Shown here piece after piece: positions 27,901 through 43,000 of a DNA stretch of 64,000 nucleotides. The notes under the pieces were generated by a model, which was given only the letters and a program-made list of their open reading frames with translations, had not been told where the DNA came from and did not search any database. The position numbers and the translations under genes were made by a program. The DNA is from Seriola aureovittata (lineage: Eukaryota > Chordata > Actinopteri > Carangiformes > Carangidae): assembly GCF_021018895.1 (NCBI RefSeq), contig NC_079375.1, forward strand, positions 8,650,732 through 8,714,731, in the 5' to 3' direction. Positions within the stretch are counted from its first letter, which is position 1. Each line of letters opens with the position of its first letter.

Positions 27901-30545
27901 GAATCACATTGCACTGAAAATGCTTTGACAAATCTCCCTGAACGATGATCTTGTATGATAGAAAAGTGATGGGCAAAAGAAAACCTGAGGAAAAAAGGTA
28001 AAAAGGGGGATTTTTTTTCCACCTCTGAGTAGAGTCAGAGTGTGTTGTGGGGCTAGCCATGCTATTGATTTCTAATGTTATTCCACATCAACGGGAAACA
28101 AAAACCTTGAACTGTGCAGGCTGTCCCACCTTTCACGTCTCCCTCTCCATCGTTCCTCACTTATTGATCAGATGTCTGTTTGTTAATTAAGACATGACCG
28201 CTACTGGCTGGCTGCACGGTCAGAGCTGCACATCTGTAGGGCCGCAGCAGGGCCTGGGAAGGAGAGGCAGCTAATCCATAAGTGCTAATGTGCTATTTCT
28301 CTCATCTCCCATGTCATTCTCTATTTTTCTCTAACCTTTTCTCTTGTTTTTTTTTTTTTCGTACTTCACTGTTTCTCTTTCACTTCCCCTTTTACCCAGT
28401 GTTCAAGCATTGTGTTCAAGTAACCTTAAAACTAACAACTATCCAACATGGCTAGGCCCTTCACGGTGTGGACTGGGCAATTCCCCATCACTGTTTGTCC
28501 GCTATAATCTCCCGCTATAAAGTGCAGTAAAACAGAATTGACAAGTAAACAGAAAATATACATATTGATATATTCTTAAAACTTTACCACTGGGTTGGTG
28601 GTTTGATCACAGGTCCAAGTGTCCTTGAGCAAGACAGTGAACCCTTATTGCTCATAATGGCCAATGGCATCTGCACTATCATGGTGTGTTTGTGTGGGTG
28701 AGGCCCAGAGGCACATTGTAAAGAGCTGTGGTGCAAAAGCATTAATGACTGTAAATGAAGTTTATTTGTTTATGGTAAACTTACTTATTTATTGAATACA
28801 CATTAACTTGTAAGGAATTCAACTCCCCAACTGCCCTGTGAATACAAGTGTGCCAGGCATTTGTTTTTCATGCAAGAGAAATTGACCTGGATGAATCAAA
28901 CGAATGCTGACATTAAATTCAGAGATATGCACTTTGACAGACCTCAGACTTCACACTGTGGCCTCTCTAACCACTTAGTTGTTCTGCTGTGTGAATACAT
29001 GCATAAGTGTCGGTTTCATTTTTCACTCAACTGCAAAAATTATTGTTAGCATTACATTACATAACCCATGTGGGCATCTTGTGCGACGCATAGGCCAAAT
29101 TCATTAGCTCACGTCCTTGGTTGTTTGATTGATAACCTCCCTGTCTTCTGATGATTTCCAGCAACAGCTCTTCATAAATCTATTAACCAGTCTGCATGTC
29201 CTTCCTAAGTCCTTCACAGCCAGCTAGTTTCAAACTACTGATTTACTTAATTGTGTTGCATTAAAACTAAATTAATTTTTATCCATTAAAGACTTTGTAA
29301 TGTGTCAGCCAGTTGCTAGAAAACATCTGTAGCGCAATACAAGAGTCAGAAAGAAGTTATTGTTGCATTATGAGCTGTAACATAATGGCCAGTTCTGTTG
29401 TTTTTTAGGTAGCCAACCAAGTTTTAAACTCTTTTGTAAACGTTGGTATGACTATACTGTTGGTATGACTATTTATGCATATGCATCATGACATTTAGGG
29501 AATATGCCAACCTAACTGGCTATTTAGTGTTATATTATTGGCATTACATTTTGTAATTTGAGGTTTTTTGTGAAATGTAAATCTAAAATCTTCTCAGCTT
29601 GCATCTTCACTTGACAGCGTTTTGGATCAAGTGTCCAGTCAGATACATCAACTGTATTAAAATGAATTACAACAGGTCAAAAGCAAAGCAAGCTTATTTG
29701 TTTGGCAACTTTCAAAAAACAAAAATGTTTTACATAAAAAGCACTTTTAAATCCCTGAATGAGCAAGAAGAATTAGCTGGTTCAGTTAGCTATGCAACAC
29801 TTGGACAAGACAATGACATTTTGTAGCAGCTAATGTCTATGTAAGAACTTGTTTGTGTAGTGCAATTTGCTTGAAGTCAGCGAGTCATAAATATCCAGGT
29901 TACACCTAATGTAACGTTATGATGAGGCATAAGAAGTTTGAATTTAAAAACAGATGGTGCAACTGGCTGCAGGATTACTACTGGCAAAGACAGATGTTGA
30001 GGATCAGAGGCTTAAAATTATCTAATGTAACATCTATATCATGATGTACTCTAACACATTGCATCCCGAGAAAAGGCCTGACTTATTGTTGATCATAAAA
30101 GAAAAAACATTTAAGTCATTATGTCATTTTTGGTCATTAATCATTGTAAGTTTGTCTGTTGCAATTCTGCTTTATTACACAAAAAAAGGACTTTTGAGTA
30201 TCTAACATCGACAACATGACTGCAGGCTCATGGAAAATGATGTGTGAGATTGTTTCAGTCCCTACTGACTGTATATGCTGACAAATGTTAAGACAAAAGC
30301 AAATTTCACAACATTTTATCCTGAACCTTCCCACTGAGGTATACATGAGAATTATTCAAAAGGCAATTTGGAGACAAAAGAATAATAGTTTCAGATAAAG
30401 TATGAAACATCTTACTCTTATTTTATGCTCCCCAGTGGTTCCCTCGAGCCACAGACAAACTCTGTATCTCCCTCTCTCGGTGGGAATCCTGAGCTCATAA
30501 GTGCTGTATCACACACACTTTCACTGTATCTTGCACTTAAAAAGG

Positions 30546-30577
<32 letters not shown>

Positions 30578-32442
30578 AGTCTAAATTTGTAGCTCCTCCA
30601 CAGTGCATTCACATGATGGGCATCGCACCCTGCTGAACCACACACACACTGAAGATCTAAACCCGGAGGATATCTACAGCAAGTGCTCTCGTGTGGTCAC
30701 GCACACAAATTCAAGAGAAAAGTAATAATGATGTTGCACCATATCATCTGCTGTGTAATGTGCCAGGACATTTCCCTCCCTCATTTAAACATTTAAACTA
30801 CTGGCATTTTAATATCCTTCTATCCTGAAGAAAGAAGGAAAGAAAGAAAGAAAGAAAGGTTTGTGAGTGTTTCTAGCTTGTAACTTTATAAGGTAGGACA
30901 GAGTGCAGCAGGAGCAAAATCAATATAACTCCTCAGTGTTTGAGTAAAGGATGTTGTTGCGTAGCTTGATGGAATTTGTTGTTGATTCTTAGTTCAGTGG
31001 TTGCACCAGCTAAATGTTGTCCAAAGTAAAAATGTTAAAAACCAACAAAGTCCATGACCATTTCTGAGATAAAGAAAAAAAAAGGTCCAATACACACCAA
31101 CTAACAGATTTAAGAATTCCACACTAGCAAATCAAGGTTCACCTTTGTCAACCTTGCACCTTCTTCTAATACTGACTCTGACTGAAATGAAAATGTAGAA
31201 GTCATTATTCCCGCAGTGTGCCATTCTTCGTTTTGTACAGTATTACCATACCACTCTCAAACACTGTTTACAGTCTGGAATCACCCATACCCATCATCAG
31301 ACCTGTCACATCACATCCCTCCATCAGAAAGCTCAACCCATCGTACCTCAAGACAGTAATTTGTGCGAATACAGTAAGTCCATATGTTTCTGTGGGTTGT
31401 CGCCCTCTCCAGAGGGGATTAGTAACTGAATGATGTCCTAACTCAAGACAAAAAAGAGCATCCATAGTCAAACAGTGTTTGTAAACAGCTATCCAGATGG
31501 ATGTAAGAGTTATTGCCCCCCCCCCCCAAAGGTTTTTGAACCCTCATCTTTGAGCAATTTGTCTGGTTTTTAGGACATTTGCTGATGATTTTTTTCTTCA
31601 TGTATGCTTAAATGACTGTGACAAAGCCATTTTTACTTGTTGATCTGTGATTTGTTGACAAAAAAATATCCCCCCAAAAAAAACAAACAAAAAAAAAACC
31701 ACACACACACACACACACCAGACATGCTACATTTACATGCTAAAGTAGTGCAGTACAGCAAGAGCCTTTGCGTCAACCTCTACAGGTGGCAAAGAGATAC
31801 TGCAACTTATCATGCTGAGTTACAGTGGACTGTAACTCAAATTCAAATATCTCCGTAAATAGCTTATGTCATTAAGGATATAGGAGGAAGAGTTTATGGA
31901 AATGTGGCGGTTTGACCACCTGAGTAGTTTACATCCCATAAATACACATGGTGACTTTTAAGGTAGCTTTAATATCTTTTACACTAAATCTCCCCAACTT
32001 TTAGACTAAAAGTCTCCAATTGAGCTTAAAGAGAGAAAAAAAAAAAAATAGATTTTGTATTTCTCAGAGGTCGCTGAAACAGTTTTTAGACCATTTACTG
32101 AGATAAGATTAACAGAAAATGTAAATTTTAACATTTCTAAAATCCTGCTAATGACATCTGAGATCCAACAGAATTATTTACTGAAGAGGGTGTCTTAGAG
32201 TGTGCATTTTTTTGAACACTTGAAAATGTGAGTAGTTGGGAAGAGATGCATTTATATGGCGGAAAGCCAAAGTGAAGACCGAGTCGAGCCCAGTTATTTT
32301 TTTAGTACTGGAATTTTTCTTGTTGCCCCTTTAAATGGCTACACTGCAGTCTTGCCCTTGACATAACCACGAGCCAAAACAAACTGCACACACACATACA
32401 CACAAACTGACTGGCTCTTATCCAGTCTCTCACATACAGAAC

Positions 32443-32487
<45 letters not shown>

Positions 32488-34025
32488 TCCAATCCACCAA
32501 GCCCGTGCCCTGTGAACCATGACAGCTGTAGCCAGCTTGATTGACAGAGTTTGAAAGTCAGGTTCAAGTGCAGGTTCACACGACCCCCAGCGTTACTGTG
32601 CTACCACGGTAAGGTTCTCTCTGGCTCTGCCAACGCCTGCTCACTTATCTTCCACCAGATGTCTGTCACATGCTGCGATGTTTTCTGCCAGTCATCTCCC
32701 AGTCTCCGGCGTTTAATTAGTGCTCATTATGGCCCAGGCTCTCTTTGTAAATAATATATGGGTGCCAGAGAAAGCACATCAACATAAGCCCTCTCTGGAG
32801 GGGCAGCAGCCATGAATAGTAAAATCATCAACACGTCCTTTTTGCCACACCTATTGCACAATAAAGCTTTACTAGCTGTGGAACAGAGGTGGTTGTGGCT
32901 TTGTGTTCAAATGGTGGATACGTTTATATGCATGTGTGGCCTCACCTGAGTGATACAGTGGCAAAGGATGTTTTCTCCTCATTAAAGTGTTAATACCTTT
33001 GTGAACACAATTTTTTATTTGTACATTCACCCTTCATACTGTACATGAGTGCTTGCAGTAAGCAACACTTGAATGTCTCTGTGCTTTCACACACGCACAC
33101 ACCGCCTCTAATTTCCATATTAATATGTCCTTCCATTGCCGATTTCTTCACAGCTTCCTCCTTGTCTCAGCGGCTTACATCACATGAATGAGACGGCCCT
33201 CCACCATGAGGGTTGAGGTGGGACGAGGGGGGCAGACATTACCATACTGTATGCCTACATCAATGCACAACCTCAATAATAGGCCCTGTCATTGAAACAA
33301 ATCACAGGCCTTCAGTGGCAGTGGTCCAAGCCACGCAAATTCAAATTTCATTTCGCTTCTGCAGAAAATTGGAGCAGGGGGAATTAACTTGTGATCCATT
33401 CCTAATATTTCTCCAACAATTTGGGGAGCCCTGGCGGGGCTGCTTTATATTTCGATAGGGGACGCAAACAATTTGCTTGAGATGTATTACATTACACCCC
33501 GAAGAATGACAAAATTGGCCACAGCACAGAGCGACGAAAACAAGCCTAATCGGACTCTTCAATTTCACGGTGACACAGCCTGGTGTAATGAGGTGACTCT
33601 GTGACTCTCCCCTCTCCTCATGGAAAAGTTCAACGCAGCTGAAATATAAACCGAGACGATGTAAAGAAGGGTTGTCAAACTCATTATATGAGCTCGATTT
33701 GCTTTGTCCCTGCTCAAATGACTGGTGTTGAAGTAGGAAACTTTGTTTTCTTTTGGAGTTTACCTGCATCAAGTCAGGTTGCATATTACAGTGAACATCC
33801 CTTTTTAATTGTATGGCTTTGCAGGGCTTCAGCTGCATTAAATCTTTATTTTTAGATAACATTATGAAGCTATATTATTAATTTGATATACATGAATATT
33901 TTTTTTTTCTTCCCCAAAAGAGTAAACATATTAAGTGAACCACATAACACTGAATGTTTCCCCCACATGAAAACTCCAAAAAGGTAAGGCAAGGACAGGC
34001 AAGTTTATTTTTATGGGACAAAAAC

Positions 34026-34065
<40 letters not shown>

Positions 34066-37000
34066 CTTGTGCTTTTGTATTGTAAACTCCAAGATTACTA
34101 CATTTCTACAAGAAAACAACATCATGATCTCAAAAGTAGTTTCCACACTGTTAAAGTAAAAGTCTTGTTTCCTGATTAAACAGGAGAATATAAATTACAG
34201 TGCAAAATACAAGATATGAATGAACAGTCCAAACTCAGAATAAATAAAAGCCAAGGATTTAAAAAAGTTTTAACCCCTGATTTATGAAAGTATGCAAGTT
34301 TAAATTTTGTTCCAGATATGTGGTACATAAAAACTGAATGCTGCTCCTCCATGTTTAGTAAAGCAGTCACTGCTGTAACAATCTATATAAGTCTGAGACA
34401 CAGCAGGTCAACACAAAAAGGCCTAAGAACTGGACTGATGTGATCAATTCTGTTGAGTTTCTAACTTTCTAAATCCTGCCAACACATACATGCTTTCATT
34501 CTTGATATATTCTTATGGTGATGGTAGGCCTATTTTGTAATTAATTCTAGATGGGAGTGTACTACACCTAGATTTCTGGCTTGGTTTGTGGTGTTCAAAA
34601 TTTAAGGGAATCAAGCCAACCACGGATCTTAATCAATCATTCTTCTTTGGCTCCAAAAACCAATTAAGTTCATTGTTTTCTTATTTTTGGGAAATTTTGG
34701 TATACCAGGGAGGGATTTTTCTTGACCAAGTTATTATCACCATGAAAGTCTCTACAATGCATCACTTAAAAAGAAAAACAAAACAAAACAAAAAAAAACA
34801 CACCACCACACACACACACACACACACCACCACACTGTCTTACACACTGACTGAAGGGTAATACAGAAAGGGACAGAAAGCGGGACCAATGTCCTGATCC
34901 CTTCATGTCAAAGAATCAGACAGCCTCTCCTGCACGGTTGTTGGCAGGTTACTCTGGTTTGGCCAGATAACACATTGACATTCATCTAAAAATTTCAGCA
35001 AGGCCAAAGTTTCCCTCAACAGCCTTGATCTCTCCATATCTGTCAGAGCTATCACTGGTCAGGATATGTGAGCCTCTCCGAGTGTCTTGTCAAGGAAAGT
35101 TTCAGGAAACCTCAGTATGTATTTATTCAGCATGGAGGCACATTACAGCTTCTGACCATGGCCAAGTTGTGTGAGGAACAGGTGAGGTATAGGGCTGAGG
35201 GAGACTGGTTTTCTCAGTCAGTCTTATCATTCAGAACAGCGGTCACGGGTCAAATCTCTAATGGAAGAAAAAGAAAGAAAGGGAGCCTTCCATTTTGCAA
35301 TGGTCCATGGAGAAGTTGCATTTCCATTTCAGAAACTATTTTGTACAAGTTGCTATCTGTATTTTCCTTATCTTCACAGTAACAGAACAATTCACAGACA
35401 AACAGTTTCGCAGCCAGCCCCTTCATCAGTACGTGGCCTGGCCCTGTGGGAGTTTCAGCATTTATACCCTGTCACAGGTGCAAACAATTAGGTCAATCAC
35501 ATCGTTGCCTCCACAAAGGGAAAAACAATTCAAGAGGCTGAACCATGGGAGCTAATGTGACACACCAGGCACATATAGCATCAGCAGATTTATAGAAGCA
35601 AAAAATGAGCAGAGGAGCAGAAAATAGAGTGCCGACCTCATAAGTGCCGGTGTGGTGATTTGCAGGTCAAAAGCAATTGAGGCATTTGGTTCTGAGACTG
35701 GATTAAAATTCTGTGAATAGCAAACGTTTTAGGCGACATCTCGGTAACATACACCCATTGTTTCGGCAGCGTATCAGGGACTACATTTGCTGCATTGAAA
35801 TATAGTCACTAAAATCAATGAATGATTATTTATAACCAAGATGTCAAAACAACTTTTCATCTAACATTAGCCCTGTAGTAACAGCAGAGGCTATAAGTAC
35901 TTACATTCTTCTTCTTCTTTAATCCCAATGGGCCGCACATGTATGTTCACCCACACAGGTGTTTTCAGTTATTCTAATTATTTAGTCTGGTTGAGTTGAA
36001 GTTGGGCAAAATTAAACTGGTTAATTATGGAAGGCCACCAAACTCATTGAACAAATAGATATTTTCACAGCAGATATTTTGATTGGTAATAGTAGAAAAA
36101 ACACTTGTTGGTAATGCATTAACAAGGCTCAGTTCTATATTATTATTCTATATTATATTCTATATTCTGTAAGCCATGACAGCTGATGGGTTTCTATCCA
36201 AATATAATGCTTTTTTTTAACTGAATTTACAGAAAATCATCAAAAGAAAATGTGAATTAATGCACATTTCCATCTACTATCGTTATGCAAATATTAGGAG
36301 TTGGTTCATCTAGATGATTGTGCAGTCATGTGCTGTTAAACCACTGCAAAGAGCACCAGTGAAACCTCAAACAGTGCTTCAGCCTGTGTGTGAAAAATGT
36401 CTGTTTCATGTATTAACTGGAGGAACATTAAAGTCTCCACATTGGTCCACACAGATGTGATGTTTTCGCTGGCCACCATTTTTCTTCTTATGTTCTTCTG
36501 ATGTGACCATGCTATAGTAATGGTTTGGTTAGGTTTAGCAACAAAAAAAAGGTTGGTTAGGTTTGGGGAAAGATCATGGTTTGGCTTAGAATAAGTTCTT
36601 TGTTAACATTAGAGGATGTTCATCATCATGGTTACAATAATAAAGATGTGGTTAAGGTTATGGAACGAACATGGTTAAAAGAAACAATGTTGAATATCAG
36701 TTGGAAATGGAAAAGAACAGCAGTCTCTCCTAAATGGAAATTTTCACTATATAAAGTGTAGTGAGAACCTTTAACGTCACCTGATTTCCTTCATTGAACC
36801 TTTCATACTTACTGCACCCACTAGAGGGCTTTGTCACTTTAATGTAAACATATCATTTTGAGGCTTTGCCTCACACGACTGCTTGCTTAACAATAAAACT
36901 ATGGGTCATAATAAACTGCACAAACAACCTACAGGGGTCATTGTTTATAGGAGGACAGTGTCATAAAAACAGGTGGACAGCAATGCATTTAGTTTGACAG

Positions 37001-40000
37001 TGAGTCAGCATGCACAAGGCTAGGACCCTGAAACTAAAGCAGCTAAATGGAATTCAGCCATCATGAATTTTATTATTAATACCTGTGGCATATTGAAATA
37101 TTATCCATGAAAACAGCCTATACAAACAAAAACAATGTGATTTGTTCAACCTTACAACTGGAGAGTAAGTGACACGTCAGTCAAGCCCAGTCTTTACACG
37201 CCCACACCATCTTGAGAGTTTTTAATTAAGGCAAATCAGTGTAAACACCTGTGGGCGGACTTGCAAGGTATTTAACAAAAGCTGAAGGGAGATAGTGGCT
37301 AAAATAAACAGGTTTGAATTTAAAATGTCTCCTTACTATTTTCATGCAAATTTTCCAATAATGATTTTTCTACTGAATGGCCCCAGTTAACAGGACATCT
37401 CATTTTCATAACTTTAATTCTATTACATTCATTATCTGCTCTTTTGACTGTTAGACTCATTATGACCTTCATAACCATCATTTCTCACTATTCAAACATT
37501 AATAGTGCTTGATATCAAGATCACTGTAATTTATTGGCTGTGAATTTGTCTGAAAGGGAAATTGCCACAAATTGTTATATCACACTCTTTATTGTTCCAC
37601 AATTACCTCGTGGGTATAAGTTTTGCAGTGTCAAAGATTATAACACTGTGAAAATTTATTTATAGATTTACAGTCATTTATCTTAAGCAAGACTTGCACT
37701 TAATTGAATTGGTGATTTTTTTTTCTTGAAAGTCGCTGTAAGGTTGAACTTGCAAATTAGCAAATTAAAGTTTCCCCCAAATGAAAGTTTCCCTTACTTG
37801 TCAGTTCAGGCTCCTCTACTTTGAGGTTCTTATTTAACAAGTTCTGTGGACCTCTCTTGTCTTGAATCAGAGATGCCAGGAGCTGTCACAAGGAAGAAAA
37901 GCTGTGTTAGACACAGTGAGGCTGTCAACACAGTGCCAAGCAGCCAAGAGAAGCCAAGGTTCAGCAGCAGCTAGAGGAGAAGACACAGGGCATTGCGGCT
38001 GTCTACCCCAGAATACCAACATAAACTAGACCCCCAACTCATCTTCCTTCATTGCAGAGATTCGTTCATTGTTGCAGTTGTGGCGTTCACATTCGCAGGC
38101 CAAAACATAGTCAGAATCAAAACCAGTATCTGTATCACTTTACAAACGAGGTGAGGCAAATATTAAATACAGTACTTTATAATGTCTTTTTTTAAGGAGG
38201 GCATGATAATACTCATAATTGGATGACGCATTAATGTCGCCCTGTTTAAGGTTAAAGGGTCGGTCCATTCGAATTGCAAAAGAAAAAAAACATGTATATT
38301 TTCTTACCTATCTAAAATGGGATTTAAGATACTTTTGGCTTCATCTGCTCAGGTTTTGAGATGTGTGTATGTGACACACAGTATTAGAAAATTTCATTTA
38401 TAAAATTCAACCAGCTAGGAACCCTCAGGGCGTTCTATGCCTTCAGAGAAGGCCAAACATCTCAGGGTTTTAAATCTCTTTTATTTAGTAATTATTCTCT
38501 TCTAATTCAAATTTTAGACTCATTTTCTATCAAGTGTGCTTCAGAAATAAAGGGGTTACTGAACAGTTATCCAATCAGATTTTATCTTCTGTTGCCTAGC
38601 CAGAGAAAGGAATAGCTGGCTCACTCACATTGGTTGGGACTTCATAACTGGGACAGAAGGCCTGAAGCCTCCACAGCTGCATGTGTTTGTTTAGAAAGTA
38701 GCAGGTGAATTAACCAATTGTATTCTGATTTATAGTGGGTGGGACCAATAATCATTTCCCTAGGCCTTTGAGGCTCAAGGCCAGAGCTATCACACAGGTT
38801 TACCCTGTCCAGGGGTTTAAGCTAGATCATTGACTTCAGTCAGTCAGTCAGACAGCACATTTACAGCACAGTTGGCAAAGTGACAGAACAAAAACAAGGA
38901 TACCCAAAGGACCCCAAGCCAGAACTTGAAAAATTATCTTTCATGTTGAAAGAAGTGAAGAAGAAGTTGCCCAAAAGTCAGCAATGGATTTCAAATGACA
39001 ATATTCACAACTTGGAACACTTTCATGAAAACCCTTAGATTTTTTGGATCAGTGGACCCTTACGGACTAAAGGAATATAAATAATTGAGGAATAGACAGA
39101 TATTCGGACTTCACAGTTGCTTCAAAAGTAGAGAGTAACCACTGTTTCACAGTCTTGCTGGTTTACAATGCCGGTAAATCTGAATTAACTTTTTTACTCA
39201 TGGTTTCTGTCAAATGAACTGAACAGTTTAATCGTGGAAAATCTATCTGAGCTACCGATGTGTAGCATGTCAATATTGACCAAACTTTAAGCTTTATTGT
39301 TACACAAAAATTAGCTTGTTCACCTGGGTGTCATGTTCTCGTCACTGTAGAACAGAGCTGGAGTGGATAAATACCTGTGACTACTGCAGAGTCAGTTGAC
39401 CCGGGAGTGAGTAACCCTTTCCCACAGCAGAAAAAAGCCAGATGTTAGTGGGTGTTAATGGGTTCTCTGACCAGTGTAAAAGGGACCTCAGTTAAATTTT
39501 TTATCTCAGTTTCAGATTAATGGCTTTTTATTAAAACTACTTAATATCAAAGGAGCAGTCCCCATAGAAACTGAAAAACATGTTTGATGGATTATTCAGT
39601 ATAATTGATTCATTTTGTCTGGAAATAGATATTGCTATTCTTGCACAGAAATACACATTTACATGTAGACCACCACAGCATTGATTTCATCGTCTCTAAG
39701 AGCATTTTTACCCCCAGCTGAAGGAGTGCAGTTGATGGGAAGGACAGAGAAGCCAGATGATTTCTAGTGTCTCCTAGGGGAGGGTCACTTGTTTGGATAA
39801 TGGATAATACCAATTGCTATCGGGCTGAACACGGGATAAAAGGTCATTAAAACTTTATGAAATGTGTCTTTGTAATGGTGCCAGTTCAAAAGGCTGGACA
39901 TATAGGGGATCTCTTTCCTCTTGTGACCAAAGCCAGGGACAGAGAAACTCTCTGATTTCAATATGACAATGCCAGCGGCAAAAGCATCACATCCCAGAGC

Positions 40001-43000
40001 TCCCCTGAGCCCACATCCTCTACTCTATCGGCGTGCTACCCACACCGGTTGGGCCCGATGATCCAGATTTTGCTGGTTTTTAATTAAGTGGAAGGTCAAA
40101 TCTCATCGCTCTTGACTTCAGGGAGCTGCTGTTGTCTGCATGGCAGAAGAGCTACACCCAGTCATTAATTTTATGGAGCAGGGACTTTAATTGATTAAAA
40201 AGTTAAAGACTATGGGGAATGTGTGGTAAGAGGCACCGGCATTTACTTGCTGTGATGTGGCTGCTAATATTGTCAGACAGCATTCAACCTGAGGAAAGAT
40301 GTTGATTTTCCTTTATAAATAGACTTTGGGAGTTCTTTTCAACTTTAATATTTCTGCTGCTGAGGAAAACCCATGGATTTGCAAATGACGATTACTCTTT
40401 TCTGGTATGAACCTAAAGGTTTACATGATCATCAAAGGTTCATGTGAATTCCTCTATGATCCCCTCAGGTTATATTGAGTTTTATTAACTTTGAGTTTCT
40501 GAAAATAGTCAAAATCCAAACTTATAATTTCTAAGATGCATGGGCAGCAGTTATACACTGGTTTTGGTGTTACTATCTCTTGTGCTATTTAAGGTGCTTT
40601 TGTTACCAAGTGAGCACCTCAAATCAAAGATATTTCTCGTAACATATTGCTCACAATGTCCCTTCACGAATATGGATTTTTACTTACATTTCCAGTAAAC
40701 TGATTTTGCCTTTTGGATCATAACTTTTTTAAATCCCCTATTAAAGATTTCTAATCTTTCTCTCTTCTTATCTCTACCATACATTTAAATGTTTATAACA
40801 CACTGTTACATAGCTGTAAAAAAGTATAATCTACATTTCTACTGTATGCAAATGTATTTATTAACAATCTTTACTTGACACAATCATAACTACTGTGGAA
40901 ATAATGATTAATAAATGATTGATAAGACAACATAGATATTTGGAATAATGTACAGTGTGATCATATGTCTTTAGTAGTTTTAAATACATTTATAAACAGC
41001 TTAAAAAAATCTTTATGTGTTTGAACAGGAATTAAATGCTTTATTTCACTCAAAAATTGTTATAAGCCAATATATATCTTGTATTAATCTAATTGTTACA
41101 CATTGACTATTTTGAACCCTAAAGTTACAGCAGAAAGGATCTGTACCTGTATGTATTTGTGCCATTTATTTAAATATTCATGTTTATATGTGCATGTGTT
41201 TCTATTCATATCCATTTATTTATTCTCTCATTTTTAGCTGAGCACTTTTTCAAAAGACTTTTTTACAATACCCTACAGTAACCCTTATAAACATTTAGTA
41301 ATTGTGTGTACAGTGTTTATAACTGCTAAATAGGAGGATTAAAATAAAGTGCTACTCACATAGTGATGTTACCAGACACCAACAATAGTTTAGACCTTAT
41401 TCGGTGACTTTCTACAGCTGCTTATTAGCTATGCAGAATGAGGTATAGTTTCCCTTGTTTCCCGCAGTTATCTATCATTAATGTGAGATGTCACCGTAAG
41501 GCCAGGAAGTCAATTAGAACGGATGTATTTCTGACTGCTGCTGTCATTTCTCTGTCTCATGTTCACTGGTGATTGTAGGCAGATACCCAGCTCCACTGTC
41601 TCAAATAGGAGAAATCTTCCCTCTGAAGCACTTTGTAAAAACAAACATAGGCATGATGTGAAACTGTGAGCCACTCAAACCCCGGGGGAGGTCTTCTGTG
41701 TCAGCTCCTCTTCATGGCTCCCACCCCAACTGGTTCTTTATCAATCCCCCCAACCTCCCAAGAAGCTGAGGTCACTGATTGTAACCTTTTACCCTCTTAG
41801 GATTAAAATCAAATATGGAGAATTATATTTGGAATACAACTGGAATATGAAACTGTAATATCTCATGTGACACCAAACATAGCCTGTTCTTCCTCTGATC
41901 GAGCTCTTCTCTGGGAGTAAACAAATTCTACGAGCATGCAGTTGACTCTCTGCTCCTTCAGGTTGTTAGACCCACACAAGTCTGACTCAAACTGCAACCA
42001 ATTTGTTCTTTTTCCAAAGGCTTGGAAATACAAGCACGTTTGTTCCATGTGGTCAAACGGGGGGTGGGTTCGGTGGAGTGTTGACAGCCGTCAGGCTTTC
42101 TCTCCTCTCCTGTCAGGAGCATCTGTCAACTCTGCCACAGTTCTGTCTAATAAACCAGCTCCGCCGACCGGTAGGGTTTCCTGCCTGAAGGCTCCCTTGC
42201 CAGATAACAAAGTAACTTTGAAGAAAGAGAAAAAAGAGAATTCTCAGGCTACGCTGCTTCCCTTTGTGCTATCATCTCTCTATCAGATCCCTGCTTTGTG
42301 CTCAATTAGCAAATCTTACAGAGTGCCATTCATTTAGCTCACGGAGTGGCAAAAGTGACCTTGTTCTCATCGCTGTTCTCTCCACAGGGGCAGCGACAAA
42401 TGAAGCCTTGTTTTTTTAAAGGAGAGCCTAATGAATCTTTGTGGAGGCGCAATCCAAGACAGATAACCCACCAGGATTTCAATTTACCCCAGACAAAAAA
42501 ATTTGAAAGGCTCAAATAAACGTCGCAGCAAGGGCAGACTTTGTGTAATCCCTCCAGAAGGTATTGATTCAATGGGTGCAGAATGATGCCTATTCATGTC
42601 TCCGTCTTTTGTTGTTATCTTTCTGTCTCAGGTGCAAGTGCAACCTGCATGCCAACAGCTGTGTGTTTGACAAGGGGAAGCTGGGCTGTGAGTGCGAACA
42701 CAACACTACAGGGCCAGACTGCAGCCGCTGTAAGAGGCACTACCACGGAAGAGCCTGGAGTGTGGGCTCCTACCTCCCCATCCCCAAAGGAACTGCAAAT
42801 ATTTGTAAGTATGTCAGTATTTCTACTGTTCAGTAGATATAGACTGGACATGCAGCTAATGTACAAGCGATAGTGTTGATGCTGGTAGCAACACACCGCT
42901 GTATTTCCCATCTGATCACAGCAGTCACTGGTATCTGACAAAGGCTGAAACACCATTTCTTTAATTATTTATTTTAGTTTTGTTTGCCCTTAAGGGATTA

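Larger units (their letters stand above)
24070..42631 (+). other. ntng1: Intron between coding exons B and C (18.6 kb)
   Basis: GTAAGA donor, CAG acceptor. No exon or nested gene is recognised. Contents: degenerate repeat at 25130-25430; SINE-like copy at 28575-28745; A tract (30546-30575); AAGA-type tract (30829-30859); C tract (31516-31527); CA tracts (31700-31719, 32445-32484, 34028-34062, about 34800-34832); a possible noncoding element (33350-33700); and a repeat copy at 36520-36790. The stretch 36800-42600 shows only AT-rich intron sequence to me, apart from one acceptor-like sequence at about 42370-42388 with no supported exon after it. Confidence 0.9.

Noticed and set aside
33341..33862. 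173-codon frame on the - strand
   Set aside because: No recognisable domain, signal peptide or family, and composition is ordinary. It is kept only as a candidate noncoding element, not as a gene.
42370..42420. Acceptor-like sequence (ctgttctctccacag) 240 nt upstream of the LE1 exon
   Set aside because: No donor or netrin-like coding sequence follows, and the true LE1 acceptor at 42631 is clear.
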